This document shows, piece by piece, positions 15,605 to 23,516 of a DNA stretch of 64,000 nucleotides. Position numbers and translations under genes: made by a program. This stretch comes from Vescimonas fastidiosa (GTDB taxonomy: Bacteria > Bacillota > Clostridia > Oscillospirales > Oscillospiraceae), in assembly GCF_018326305.1 (NCBI RefSeq), contig NZ_AP023415.1:930001-994000 (forward strand), given 5' to 3'. Under the pieces are notes generated by a model, which saw nothing but the letters and a program-made list of their open reading frames with translations, ran no database searches and was not told where the DNA came from. Position 1 is the first letter of the stretch. The number at the start of each line of letters is the position of its first letter.

Positions 15605-15621
15605 CTTACAGTGGTTGTAAG
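15605..15621. promoter_or_regulatory. Probable BceR-type operator upstream of the transporter operon
   Basis: CTTACA (15605-15610) and TGTAAG (15616-15621) form an inverted repeat with a five-base gap, 57 bases before the ATPase start. BceR-like regulators are known to bind TNACA-N4-TGTAA sites, so this differs only by one base of spacing. It sits four bases from the stop of the upstream gene, which leaves little room for another promoter element. Confidence 0.55.
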
Positions 15622-15624
15622 GAT

Positions 15625-16812
15625 TCAAGATATAAGTGGCGGCTCAAGGGGGACGAGCATATATTTTGTAAGAGCATCAGGCGACAATGATAAAATATAC
15701 CGGATCGCCTCCTTGGCAAACCAGTTCGTTTTAATTGTATCCCAATCAGCAAGTCGGATAATCTCTGCTGTGCCGTTCTCAAAATCAACTGAAATTTCGC
15801 CCCATTCGCCGTCGCAGTCTGCTTGATATTCGTAGATTGCGGCGGCGATTTTCTTTTTGCGCTTGGTTTTGGTTTTCTGTTTCAGCCGGACAGCATGGAG
15901 CGCACCTTCGGCAACCAGCAGTTCTGTCAGTTTGTCCACCGCTTTCCGGTAGGCTCGCTCTGCACCGCTGGCTGTGCTGCCCTCAAACATAATCGCCAAT
16001 TCTTCAAAAGTGGGGCGGTTCTTCCATGAGCCAACTCGCCCGCAGGTCATACAGATTGCTAACCGTTTTTCGAGCAAGGTCTGTTCCCGGTAATTCAGCT
16101 TCTCAAATGCCCGCTGTACCTTTTCTGCTTGTATGCCGTTCCAGAGGATGTCGGTATAGTTCCAGCTATCGTCAAGGGCTATATCCTCGCCTGTTTCCTC
16201 GCCGTCCTCGTCCGTTATATAGAACGGCTGCTGGTTGCGGATTCCACGGACAACTTTCAGATATTCTTCCGCAAGAGCAAGGTCGCAGTTATACTTCTTG
16301 GAAAACTGGTTGACCGCATCTTTGGTGTTATGGTACAGCCACGCCATTGATCGCACCATTTTGTAATTGGTCAGAGAGGATACCGACCATTTTTCTTCGC
16401 CCATGCGGAAACGGAGCATAGAATCCCAGATGAACGGATAGATGTATGTAGCATACTCCGCACCCTTGGCAGGATCATAGTCCATCAGCTTTTGGAGCAT
16501 TTGCTCCCGGCAGGAGATCTTTATATCGATAAATCGGTCTGTGTCGTACAGATTGCCGCCGTCCACACTGAGAAAGCCTTTGATGCGCTTGTTGAGCTGC
16601 GTTTCGTAGTGGTGCAGAAAGAACGAAAAATATAGCAAATTCTTTTCCCGCAAAGCAGACAGGATATATTCATTCAGACTGTCCACCGCTGGCGGTTCCG
16701 GTTCCAGTTGGAAGATGCGCTCTGCCACATAGGGGATGATGCCGTCACCGTGTGGATTAACTTGGTGCTTCGGTATGTATCCGGTCATGTTCCACGAAAA
16801 ATCATTTAGCAT
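15625..16812 (-). CDS. Sigma-70-like protein of the mobile element
   Basis: A GGGAGG six bases before ATG 16812 selects MLNDFSWNMTGYIPKHQVNP as N-terminus (395 residues). The middle contains sigma-like signatures: YHNTKDAVNQFSKKYNCDLA, then a C-terminal region with RAFEKLNYREQTLLEKRLAI and TFEELAIMFEGSTASGAERA. The last two resemble a region-4 helix-turn-helix. A Lys/Arg-rich stretch (KQKTKTKRKKKIAAA) follows. Such proteins are common in Clostridia transposons, where they are annotated as sigma factors without proof. It may activate element genes. It ends just upstream of the cargo operon. Confidence 0.6.
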   Translation of the reverse strand: MLNDFSWNMTGYIPKHQVNPHGDGIIPYVAERIFQLEPEPPAVDSLNEYILSALREKNLLYFSFFLHHYETQLNKRIKGFLSVDGGNLYDTDRFIDIKISCREQMLQKLMDYDPAKGAEYATYIYPFIWDSMLRFRMGEEKWSVSSLTNYKMVRSMAWLYHNTKDAVNQFSKKYNCDLALAEEYLKVVRGIRNQQPFYITDEDGEETGEDIALDDSWNYTDILWNGIQAEKVQRAFEKLNYREQTLLEKRLAICMTCGRVGSWKNRPTFEELAIMFEGSTASGAERAYRKAVDKLTELLVAEGALHAVRLKQKTKTKRKKKIAAAIYEYQADCDGEWGEISVDFENGTAEIIRLADWDTIKTNWFAKEAIRYILSLSPDALTKYMLVPLEPPLIS

Positions 16813-16847
16813 AGCGCACCTCCCTTCTAAGTAATCAGCGGGAATAA

Positions 16848-17555
16848 TTAACCATAATTCCAAGTTTGTCTTGCAGCATTTATATTATCCAGAAGAACAG
16901 ATGCAGGATTTGCCTCGTAATAGTACGTGCTCATATCCAAAATGCCTTCTTCCATTTCACCCCACTCTGCTGTGCGAGAAACAAAGATTCTATTATATAC
17001 ACACCAATCGCATGTGGTGGTGAAAGCAGCAATATCTGCAAAGTCTTTTGGAAATACAATTCTTCTTCCATTTGATGTTGGCTTAAGATAGTTCTCCATT
17101 ATTTCTTTGAAATTCTTCAGATCATAATCCGTAGCGTTTTCCAAAGCTTTACAGACAATCAATTCTTCGTGCGTGAATTCTGTAAGTGTTTCTAAATGGT
17201 TTGCAAGAATTAGACCATAAATAACGCAAACCTTTGGGCATTCTGCATTTACGGTTTGTTTGAACAGATTGGCTACGATAATAGCCTTTTCCGGGCTGGA
17301 GTTTACATAGTTGTAAAGCTCGTTCAATCTTCTTTCGAGATTAAAGCCAGATGCAAGACCGTTCAGTAGATGGCCGAGTTTGAAGGTATTGTATTCAGAT
17401 AGAAGATCATTTCCTATTCCGCCTACAATTCCCGCAACTGGGTTTACTACGCCCAACACACCAATAGAGCCAGAACGGATTATTTTGGTCATAGGATTGT
17501 CCATAACCCGGCTAAGCGCATTCCCAATATCAGTTAAATCATATTTCTGTGCCAT
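16848..17555 (-). CDS. Unrecognised 235-residue cargo protein
   Basis: I do not recognise this protein. It starts AQKYDLTDIGNALSRVMDNP and has a glycine-rich hydrophobic segment at about 28-50 (GSIGVLGVVNPVAGIVGGIG) that could insert in a membrane. The rest is a soluble helical body with several cysteines and aromatic residues (ATTCDWCVYNRIFVSR). Its DNA is visibly more AT-rich than the flanking conserved element genes. It is placed between the sigma-like gene and the DUF6076-like gene, so it looks like inserted cargo. A hydrophobic N-terminus plus isolated position in a mobile element resembles some single-gene phage defence proteins, but that is speculation. Confidence 0.7.
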   Translation of the reverse strand: MAQKYDLTDIGNALSRVMDNPMTKIIRSGSIGVLGVVNPVAGIVGGIGNDLLSEYNTFKLGHLLNGLASGFNLERRLNELYNYVNSSPEKAIIVANLFKQTVNAECPKVCVIYGLILANHLETLTEFTHEELIVCKALENATDYDLKNFKEIMENYLKPTSNGRRIVFPKDFADIAAFTTTCDWCVYNRIFVSRTAEWGEMEEGILDMSTYYYEANPASVLLDNINAARQTWNYG

Positions 17556-17631
17556 TACATATTCCTCATTTCGTCCGTAATTTTGCTTCTTTCTTCAAAG
17601 CAGCCTGTCCCATCTCTTTTTCGTAATCACC

Positions 17632-18672
17632 TTAGGCATAGGCGACATTGCTCAGCGCTCGAAGCATTTTATCCTTTGCCAGCTTTTTCATAACCTCTGC
17701 AAGATCAGCGTCCAGAGTACCACGCTTCACATAGCGGTTTATGGTGTTCAGCCGTTTCTCATAAATCTGTTTCACCGGATGATCGTCCGCAAGCTCCCGT
17801 TGTTCTCTGCCTTTCAGGTTGCCGATCTGTCGGCAAGTGCGGTGCAGCTTGTCCCCCGGTGCATAGCCGCCGCAGTATTTGGTGTGCCTTGCGTTGGTGG
17901 TGAGGAACCACTTGCCGCAGATTTTGCATTTTTTCGGGGCATGACCAACACATAAGCCCTCAAAAAGATCAGACCGGAACATCCCTACAAAGGATACATA
18001 GTGCATCCGCTTGACCAGCTTCGCAACTTTTTCGCCGGGACGGATGACCGATATATACTGAACGGAATTATTCAAAGTAGACATCCAGGCATTGCCCTCC
18101 GTGATAGAGAACTCCGGCGGAAAATAGTCGCCGAACATTTTTGCAAAACCCTCTGCGGTGCGTTCTGCTTCATTGCCGTCTGATTTTTCTGCAAAATCAA
18201 GCATGGCCGTTTGGTATTCCCCAAGGGAGTATGCCAGATGCCCGAAAACTGCGGTATAGCGTTGGAGCATCATCGCATCGGCAAAGTTCTGGATTTCTTC
18301 AAATTGCAAAGAATTGGTTGCGGCTTTTATGGCAAACTCCACATATTTCAGCGCATTGTCCACAGTAAAGACTTTTTCAATCCGTTCTCTGTGCTTTGAG
18401 ATATTCATATAGGAGAACGGCGGTGTTTGACTGAGAATATCAAGCATCGTCAGAGCAGCTTCCGTTGCAATAGGACAGAGTGCAGAAGCATCCTGTCCGG
18501 CGTTTAATATTCCAAGCAGCAGATTGATTTTCTCGCATTGCTCGTTCATCTTTGCGATGGTATCCGCAGGGACATTCAGCGCATCACAGGCAAGAGCGCC
18601 GACAGGAAGTGTTTTTCCCTCATATATGACCGTATCCTGCCAAAAATCCAATGTCATCAGTTCTTGGTTCAT
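17632..18672 (-). CDS. DUF6076-like zinc-finger protein of the mobile element
   Basis: The 346-residue product contains a C-terminal treble-clef-like zinc site, CKICGKWFLTTNARHTKYCG (about residues 248-267), followed by a basic helical tail, in the manner of CGNR/DUF6076 proteins. The first 230 residues are helical with no recognised motif. Proteins of this type recur beside primase genes in Clostridia mobilizable elements; function is unknown but DNA or RNA binding is likely from the finger. It is divergent from the primase at 18895, with iteron-like repeats in the shared upstream region. Confidence 0.7.
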   Translation of the reverse strand: MNQELMTLDFWQDTVIYEGKTLPVGALACDALNVPADTIAKMNEQCEKINLLLGILNAGQDASALCPIATEAALTMLDILSQTPPFSYMNISKHRERIEKVFTVDNALKYVEFAIKAATNSLQFEEIQNFADAMMLQRYTAVFGHLAYSLGEYQTAMLDFAEKSDGNEAERTAEGFAKMFGDYFPPEFSITEGNAWMSTLNNSVQYISVIRPGEKVAKLVKRMHYVSFVGMFRSDLFEGLCVGHAPKKCKICGKWFLTTNARHTKYCGGYAPGDKLHRTCRQIGNLKGREQRELADDHPVKQIYEKRLNTINRYVKRGTLDADLAEVMKKLAKDKMLRALSNVAYA

Positions 18673-18683
18673 GCTTGCCCCTC

Positions 18684-18802
18684 CTGTCCTGTTTTTTCAT
18701 TTTCTTAATTCTATCATGCTAATGTAAAGAAATCTACATCTATCCATAAGTTGTCCTGTTTTTTGAAACGGGGTTGTCCTCCGATTAGCCTGTTTTTTGA
18801 AA
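18684..18802. repeat. Iteron-like repeats upstream of the primase genes
   Basis: CCTGTTTTTTGAAA occurs at 18755-18768 and 18789-18802 (34 bp apart). CCTGTTTTTTCA occurs at 18688-18699, 67 bp before the second, so the three are spaced by about one and two units of 34 bp. With a primase and helicase gene directly downstream, this is a candidate replication origin or a control region for the divergent genes. Confidence 0.5.
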
Positions 18803-18894
18803 AATCCGGCATAACCATAGTAGAAGGAGCCAAACCCCTGCCAATCACGGCGGGTGTTTCGTGCTTTCTAAATACTATGAACGGAGGTTTTTCT

Positions 18895-19515
18895 ATGACA
18901 ATCTATGAAATCATCAAGGCGGCAATCAGCGTAAAGCAAGCCGCAAAACACTACGGGCTGAATGTCAACCGCAATGGTATGGCTTGCTGCCCGTTCCACA
19001 ACGACAGGCATCCGAGCTTGAAGCTGAACGAGGATTATTTCTTCTGCTTCGGCTGCGGAGCCAAGGGGGATGTAATCGACCTTGTGGCAAGACTGTTCGA
19101 TCTGAGCAGTTATGAAGCAGCGCAAAAGCTGGCTGCGGACTTCGGGCTTGACCCGAAACCGCCCACTGCCGCAGCTATGGTCAAGCCAAAGCGTCCCTAT
19201 ATCCGTCAGTTCCGGGAGAATGAAATGCTGTGTTTCCGGGTGCTGACGGATTATCTGCATCTGCTGGAAGATTGGAAAATACGATACGCACCCAAGACAC
19301 CGGAAGATGCTCTGGATGACCGTTTTGTGGAAGCCTGCCAGATGCACTGCTATATCGAATATATGGCAGATGTGCTGACGGTGGGTGATCTGGAAGAACG
19401 GGTGGCATTGGTGGACAAGCTGATGCAGGACGACAAAATTGCTTTTCTGCAAGAGTATACCGCACGAAAGAAAAAGGAGGTGGCGCACCGTGGCGAAGAA
19501 CCGGAAAACGCCTAA
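18895..19515 (+). CDS. CHC2 zinc-finger DNA primase-like protein
   Basis: The real start is ATG 18895, seven bases after ACGGAGG. Residues 31-58 hold the CHC2 zinc finger of DnaG-type primases (CCPFHNDRHPSLKLNED, then FFCFGCGAKGD), with ligands C32, H35, C51 and C54. The remainder is helical and there is no TOPRIM catalytic domain, so it is a zinc-finger half-primase. In many mobilizable elements this protein is paired with a D5/P4-type helicase, as here, where the next gene overlaps it by 26 bases. The pair probably replicates the excised circle. Confidence 0.85.
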   Translation: MTIYEIIKAAISVKQAAKHYGLNVNRNGMACCPFHNDRHPSLKLNEDYFFCFGCGAKGDVIDLVARLFDLSSYEAAQKLAADFGLDPKPPTAAAMVKPKRPYIRQFRENEMLCFRVLTDYLHLLEDWKIRYAPKTPEDALDDRFVEACQMHCYIEYMADVLTVGDLEERVALVDKLMQDDKIAFLQEYTARKKKEVAHRGEEPENA

Positions 19516-20863
19516 TATGAATTTTCCTGTCTGGTTTGACGGGCAGAACATCAACGAAGCTCTGTTTTGTGAAGAATTTCTGCATGAGCGCAGAATCATC
19601 TTCGCAAACGGAGCTTTTTTCACGCCCGATGGTCGAGTGACGGATGACCTTCCTCTGCGTGGGGAGATTTACGACAAGCTGAAATTTTGTGCCGTGAACA
19701 ACATCCCACGGAAGATCACCAACATTCTGGAAGTGCTGAAACTGGAAGCGCAGGTGTCTGACTTCCCTCCGGAGCAGGATCGCATCCATGTTGCCAACGG
19801 TACGCTGCTCTTGAACGGCACTTTCACCGAAGGCAGACCGGCTATCGTGCGAAGCCGTCTGCCTGTCGGCTATAATCCCGATGCTCCTGCACCGGTGATC
19901 TGGCTGAACTTTCTGGATGGGTTGCTTTACGCCGAGGACATTCCAACTTTGCAGGAGTTTATCGGCTATTGCCTGATTCCCTCCAACAAGGGGCAGCGCA
20001 TGATGGTGATTAAAGGCAACGGTGGCGAGGGTAAATCTCAAATCGGTGCGGTGCTGTCCACCATCTTCGGCACGAATATGAAAGACGGCAGCATCGGGAA
20101 GATTTCTGAAAACCGTTTTGCCCGTGCCGATCTGGAACACATCCTGCTGTGCGTGGATGATGATATGCGGATGGAAGCTCTGCGTCAGACCAACTATGTA
20201 AAATCCATCGTGACTGCACAGGGCAAAATGGACTTGGAACGCAAGGGCAAGCAGAGTTATCAGGGCTGGATGTTTGCCCGGTTGCTGGCATTCAGCAATG
20301 GTGATCTGCAAGCCCTATATGATCGCAGCGATGGTTTTTACCGCAGACAGCTTGTGCTGACCACCAAAGAAAAGCCCATGGACAGAGCCGATGATCCTGA
20401 CCTTGCAGAGAAGATGAAAGCTGAAGCCGAGGGTATCTTCCTGTGGGCATTTGAAGGCTTACAGCGGCTTGTTGCCAACAACTTTAAGTTTACGGAGAGT
20501 GACCGTATCCGGAAAAACCGGGAAGCGGTCAAGCGTGACAACAACAATATCTTTGATTTCATGGAGTCGGAGGGATACATCCGATTGAAAGCGGATGCTT
20601 CCATCAGCTCTAAGGATTTCTATGAAATCTACCGGATGTGGTGTGAGGAAAACTCCCTTGCACCGCTGAAAGCCCGTAGCTTCAGCGATGCCATGATTGC
20701 CAATGCCGGGAGATTCAATCTGGAGCATTGCAACAACATCACCAACTCTGCCGGACGGCGGGTGTGGGGCTTTATGGGCGTGGAAGCTGTGGCAAGACCT
20801 CATATAAATGGATTTTACGATGTTTCGCCGTGTACGTACGTACCGGAGGACTGGCGGGATTGA
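19490..20863 (+). CDS. P4/D5-type primase-helicase
   Basis: A GGAGG ahead of GTG 19490 sets the start; the frame before it overlaps the primase gene. The 457-residue product has the D5_N-like helical domain (about 95-165) and a superfamily 3 helicase core. Walker A is GNGGEGKS at 176-183, Walker B ILLCVDDDMR, then LLAFSNGDLQALYDRSDGFY with the sensor Asn and Arg. A winged-helix C-terminus (ISSKDFYEIYRMWCEENSLA) follows. It should unwind DNA at the element origin. The 3' end contains a TGTACGTACGTAC motif repeated 50 bp further on. Confidence 0.88.
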   Translation: MAKNRKTPNMNFPVWFDGQNINEALFCEEFLHERRIIFANGAFFTPDGRVTDDLPLRGEIYDKLKFCAVNNIPRKITNILEVLKLEAQVSDFPPEQDRIHVANGTLLLNGTFTEGRPAIVRSRLPVGYNPDAPAPVIWLNFLDGLLYAEDIPTLQEFIGYCLIPSNKGQRMMVIKGNGGEGKSQIGAVLSTIFGTNMKDGSIGKISENRFARADLEHILLCVDDDMRMEALRQTNYVKSIVTAQGKMDLERKGKQSYQGWMFARLLAFSNGDLQALYDRSDGFYRRQLVLTTKEKPMDRADDPDLAEKMKAEAEGIFLWAFEGLQRLVANNFKFTESDRIRKNREAVKRDNNNIFDFMESEGYIRLKADASISSKDFYEIYRMWCEENSLAPLKARSFSDAMIANAGRFNLEHCNNITNSAGRRVWGFMGVEAVARPHINGFYDVSPCTYVPEDWRD

Positions 20864-20893
20864 TTTTGCCAGTCATGCTCTGTACGTATGTAC
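20831..20893. repeat. Two TGTACGTA repeats at the end of the helicase gene
   Basis: TGTACGTACGTAC (20831-20843) and TGTACGTATGTAC (20881-20893) are 12 of 13 identical and 50 bp apart; each has internal dyad symmetry. Between them CTGGC and GCCAG could form a small hairpin. Purpose unknown; protein-binding sites are plausible. Confidence 0.45.
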
Positions 20894-21263
20894 GCAGCAT
20901 TTACCCCTGTTTTCTTCCGTTATAGGAAACAGCAGCTTTCAAAGCTGACCTGTTTTCGGGCATTAAAAATCAATGGTAATGGAAACAGCAAAGTTTTTGA
21001 CCGCAGGACGAAACTATTTCACGAAATCGTGCTTCTCTGAACCGTGTACCCTGTTCACGGAACAATGGGTGTTTTCACTGTTCCAGACCAAACCACACAA
21101 AACGGCAAAGTGGGATATGGTCATATATGGACAGGACATCACAAGCGAAATTCTGAACGGATTTCGGAGATTGCAGATTTTTCACTGTTCGGTGCATCCA
21201 CTCCACCTTGGAGCGCAGAGGTTGCACCGACACATGAACTGAATTATGGAGGATTTTATCAAT
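20864..21263. other. Gene-free 400 bp between helicase and small HTH gene
   Basis: I see no supportable gene here. It contains the second TGTACGTA repeat, a short CCTGTTTTCGGG motif at about 20950 related to the iteron-like repeats, and CCGTG/CACGG arms near 21040-21060. It may hold origin or promoter signals for the downstream mobilization genes. Confidence 0.4.
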
Positions 21264-21479
21264 ATGAATATACGCAACGAAATAAAGGCACAGATCATCC
21301 GTGCCGGGATGACCATGCAGGAAGTTGTTGACCTGCTCTCGGACGAGTACGGATGGAGCGACAGCGTTTCCAACCTGTCCGCAAAATTACAGCGGGAAAG
21401 TATACGATACAAGGAAGTATTGGAGCTTGCCGCTGTGCTTGGTTACGACATCGTATGGCAGAAAAGACGGGAGAAGTGA
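21264..21479 (+). CDS. Small helix-turn-helix protein ahead of oriT
   Basis: A GGAGG lies eleven bases before ATG 21264, giving a 71-residue product that starts MNIRNEIKAQIIRAGMTMQE. It continues VVDLLSDEYGWSDSVSNLSA and KLQRESIRYKEVLELAAVLG, the pattern of compact XRE-like DNA-binding proteins. It sits immediately before the oriT region and the relaxase gene, so it could regulate mobilization or act as an auxiliary protein at oriT. Similar small regulators are frequent in Clostridia transposons. Its exact family is not certain. Confidence 0.7.
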   Translation: MNIRNEIKAQIIRAGMTMQEVVDLLSDEYGWSDSVSNLSAKLQRESIRYKEVLELAAVLGYDIVWQKRREK

Positions 21480-21617
21480 TACCCCGGCAACAGCCCTCCG
21501 CATCTCCCGTCCCCATAGGCGCACCGCAGTGCTGCCCATGGACAGGCAGTGAAAGATACGGTTTTCGCTGCCATCGTCTGCAAGAAATGTTCCGCAGAAC
21601 AGCTTCATGCAGACGGG

Positions 21618-21763
21618 CTGACCAAGGTAAAAGGCGCAGACATTTTGCCTTGGTCAGCAGAGGTCACCGCAGTGACCGCATTCCCCCTCGGGAGAGCCCT
21701 CGGAGAGCCCACGGCACTTTGTAGCCAGCATGGATGAAAGTGTAATAGTGGGTTATTACACTT
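21618..21763 (+). other. oriT region with a MobV-type nick site
   Basis: Three inverted repeats lie upstream of the relaxase gene. One has 15-base arms at 21618-21632 and 21643-21657 (14 pairs, 10-base loop). The second is GGTCAC at 21662-21667 with GTGACC at 21672-21677. The third has perfect arms AAGTGTAATA (21738-21747) and TATTACACTT (21754-21763). The last encloses TAGTGGGTTA, very close to the known pMV158 MobM nick site TAGTGTG/TTA, which also sits in an AAGTATA-type repeat. Nicking is predicted between 21752 and 21753. Confidence 0.75.
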
Positions 21764-21825
21764 TGAAAAAGTGCCGTTCCTCAGCCCTCCGCTGTCTGCA
21801 AATCTTAAAGAAAGGACAAAAATCT

Positions 21826-23115
21826 ATGGCAAGAAATGATGGAATTGATCGTACCTTAGCCAGAAATCAGGACTTGGAAACTCCGGATGATGTGACAAAA
21901 GTACAGGAACACAATGAGCGTGAAAAAGACCGTTATTCCAATGTGGACATCGTGCCGGAACGTACTGCGCTGAATGTTCACTTCAAGTCTCCCACTGACG
22001 ATTATGTAAAAATGTTTGAGCAGATGGAGCAGGACAAGATCATCTCCACCAGAGGGCTGAAACCGGATGCCGTCAAATATGGCGAGTTGGTTTTCGATGT
22101 GAACTCCGCTTATTTCTACAACCACGGCGGCTATGAGTTTGCAAAACAGTTTTATGCCGATGCCTATAAAGCCGCCGTGGAGATCGTGGGCGGTGAGCAG
22201 TATATCCTCTCCGCTGTAATGCATGCCGACGAGCGCAACCGGGCAATGTCGGAAGCTCTGGGTGAGGATGTGTACCACTATCACCTTCATGTGGTTTATA
22301 TCCCGGTGGTGGAGAAACAAATCCTGTGGTCGAAGCGATGCAAGGATGAATCCCTCCGGGGAACGGTAAAGGAAACGATCACACAGGTCAGCCGCAGTAA
22401 GAAGTGGGAATCCAAACCCGTTCTTGATGAAAACGGAAATCCTATGTTGAACGCAAAAGGGAAAAAGATTTTGAAGTCGTCCTACAGTGTGCTGCAGGAT
22501 GACTTTTTCAATTTCATGCGAAACGCTGGTTATACCGATGTAGAGCGTGGAGAATGTGGCAGCACCGAAGAACATCTGACGGTGACACAGTTCAAGGTAC
22601 AGGCCGAACAGCAGCGTTTGGAAGCTGTGACCGGACAGGTGGCACAGGCCGAGCAGAGCTTAGCGGATGCCAAAGCTGCCACGGAGAAGCAGAAAAAGAA
22701 ACTGGAAGCTCTGAAAAAGGAAACTCAGGCTGCTAAGTCTGTTGCTATGACTGCACATGAGATTGAGTCGATGGGCAAGAAAAATCCCATTACGGGAAAT
22801 GTTACCATGACGGCGGATGAGTGCCGCACGCTAAAGGATTATGCGGTCAGCAGCTTTGCGGAAAAGTCTGAGAAGCTGAAATACAAGCAGAAATTCGAGC
22901 AGGCAGATAAAAACGCAAAGATATGGAAAGACCGTTTTGAAAAACTGAACAAAGACTATGAGGAGCTGAAACAAAAAGCCCAGCCTTTCCTGGATGCGAT
23001 TGAGATTGCATCTGAAAAGGTCTGGGCTTTTATCAATGCCATCCTCGCCAGGGGAAAGGAACTGTATGAACACAAACACCCTGCCCGCAATCGTGGACAG
23101 GACATGGAAATTTAA
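21826..23115 (+). CDS. MobV (Mob_Pre) family relaxase, TnpZ-like
   Basis: The reading frame opens at 21730, but that part covers oriT, so the AAAGGA-preceded ATG at 21826 is the likely start (429 residues). Residues about 128-161 carry the relaxase metal motif (MHADERNRA, then YHYHLHVVYIPVV), with a longer gap between the HxDE and HxH parts than in pMV158. The C-terminal half is a long coiled coil (QVAQAEQSLADAKAATEKQK). It should nick at the adjacent oriT and pilot the strand during mobilization by a helper conjugation system. Tn4451 encodes a relaxase of the same family (TnpZ). Confidence 0.88.
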   Translation: MARNDGIDRTLARNQDLETPDDVTKVQEHNEREKDRYSNVDIVPERTALNVHFKSPTDDYVKMFEQMEQDKIISTRGLKPDAVKYGELVFDVNSAYFYNHGGYEFAKQFYADAYKAAVEIVGGEQYILSAVMHADERNRAMSEALGEDVYHYHLHVVYIPVVEKQILWSKRCKDESLRGTVKETITQVSRSKKWESKPVLDENGNPMLNAKGKKILKSSYSVLQDDFFNFMRNAGYTDVERGECGSTEEHLTVTQFKVQAEQQRLEAVTGQVAQAEQSLADAKAATEKQKKKLEALKKETQAAKSVAMTAHEIESMGKKNPITGNVTMTADECRTLKDYAVSSFAEKSEKLKYKQKFEQADKNAKIWKDRFEKLNKDYEELKQKAQPFLDAIEIASEKVWAFINAILARGKELYEHKHPARNRGQDMEI

Positions 23116-23133
23116 GAAAGGAACTATTTGCCT

Positions 23134-23436
23134 ATGAAGAAAACCGTAGATGAAATTAACAAGATGATTATGGAAGATGCCCCGATGGAAGAAATCAACG
23201 ATGCCATCGGCTATATTGATATTTGCTCCTGCTTCGATCCGATTTTTGAGCCGCCTATTGATTTTCTGGAAGAATGCCGCAAGCGTTGGGAAGCGGCACA
23301 GTCCTCTTTCTGCAAAACCATTGAGTGCAAGATCGGAAACACATGGTATGTGATTGAAACGGAGTGTGATGGAAATGAGCCACTTACCGACAAGGTAAAA
23401 CGGCTCATTTTTTCTGACAAGGGGGTGATTTGTTAA
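23134..23436 (+). CDS. TnpW-like transposon protein
   Basis: The ATG at 23134 follows AAAGGA. The 100-residue product has an acidic N-terminal region (KMIMEDAPMEEINDAIGYID). Its C-terminus, CKTIECKIGNTWYVIETECD then EPLTDKVKRLIFSD, resembles the conserved core of TnpW proteins encoded next to the recombinase in Tn4451-family elements. The role of TnpW is not established. Position between relaxase and large serine recombinase, with the recombinase directly after, matches the Tn4451 order. The N-terminal ~50 residues are an extra part I do not recognise. Confidence 0.65.
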   Translation: MKKTVDEINKMIMEDAPMEEINDAIGYIDICSCFDPIFEPPIDFLEECRKRWEAAQSSFCKTIECKIGNTWYVIETECDGNEPLTDKVKRLIFSDKGVIC

Positions 23437-23516
23437 TGACTGCGACACAAAAGCATGATATAATTCCAATATGCACAACGGTACTGTCGGCTGACCAACC
23501 ACCGAAGGAGGATATT

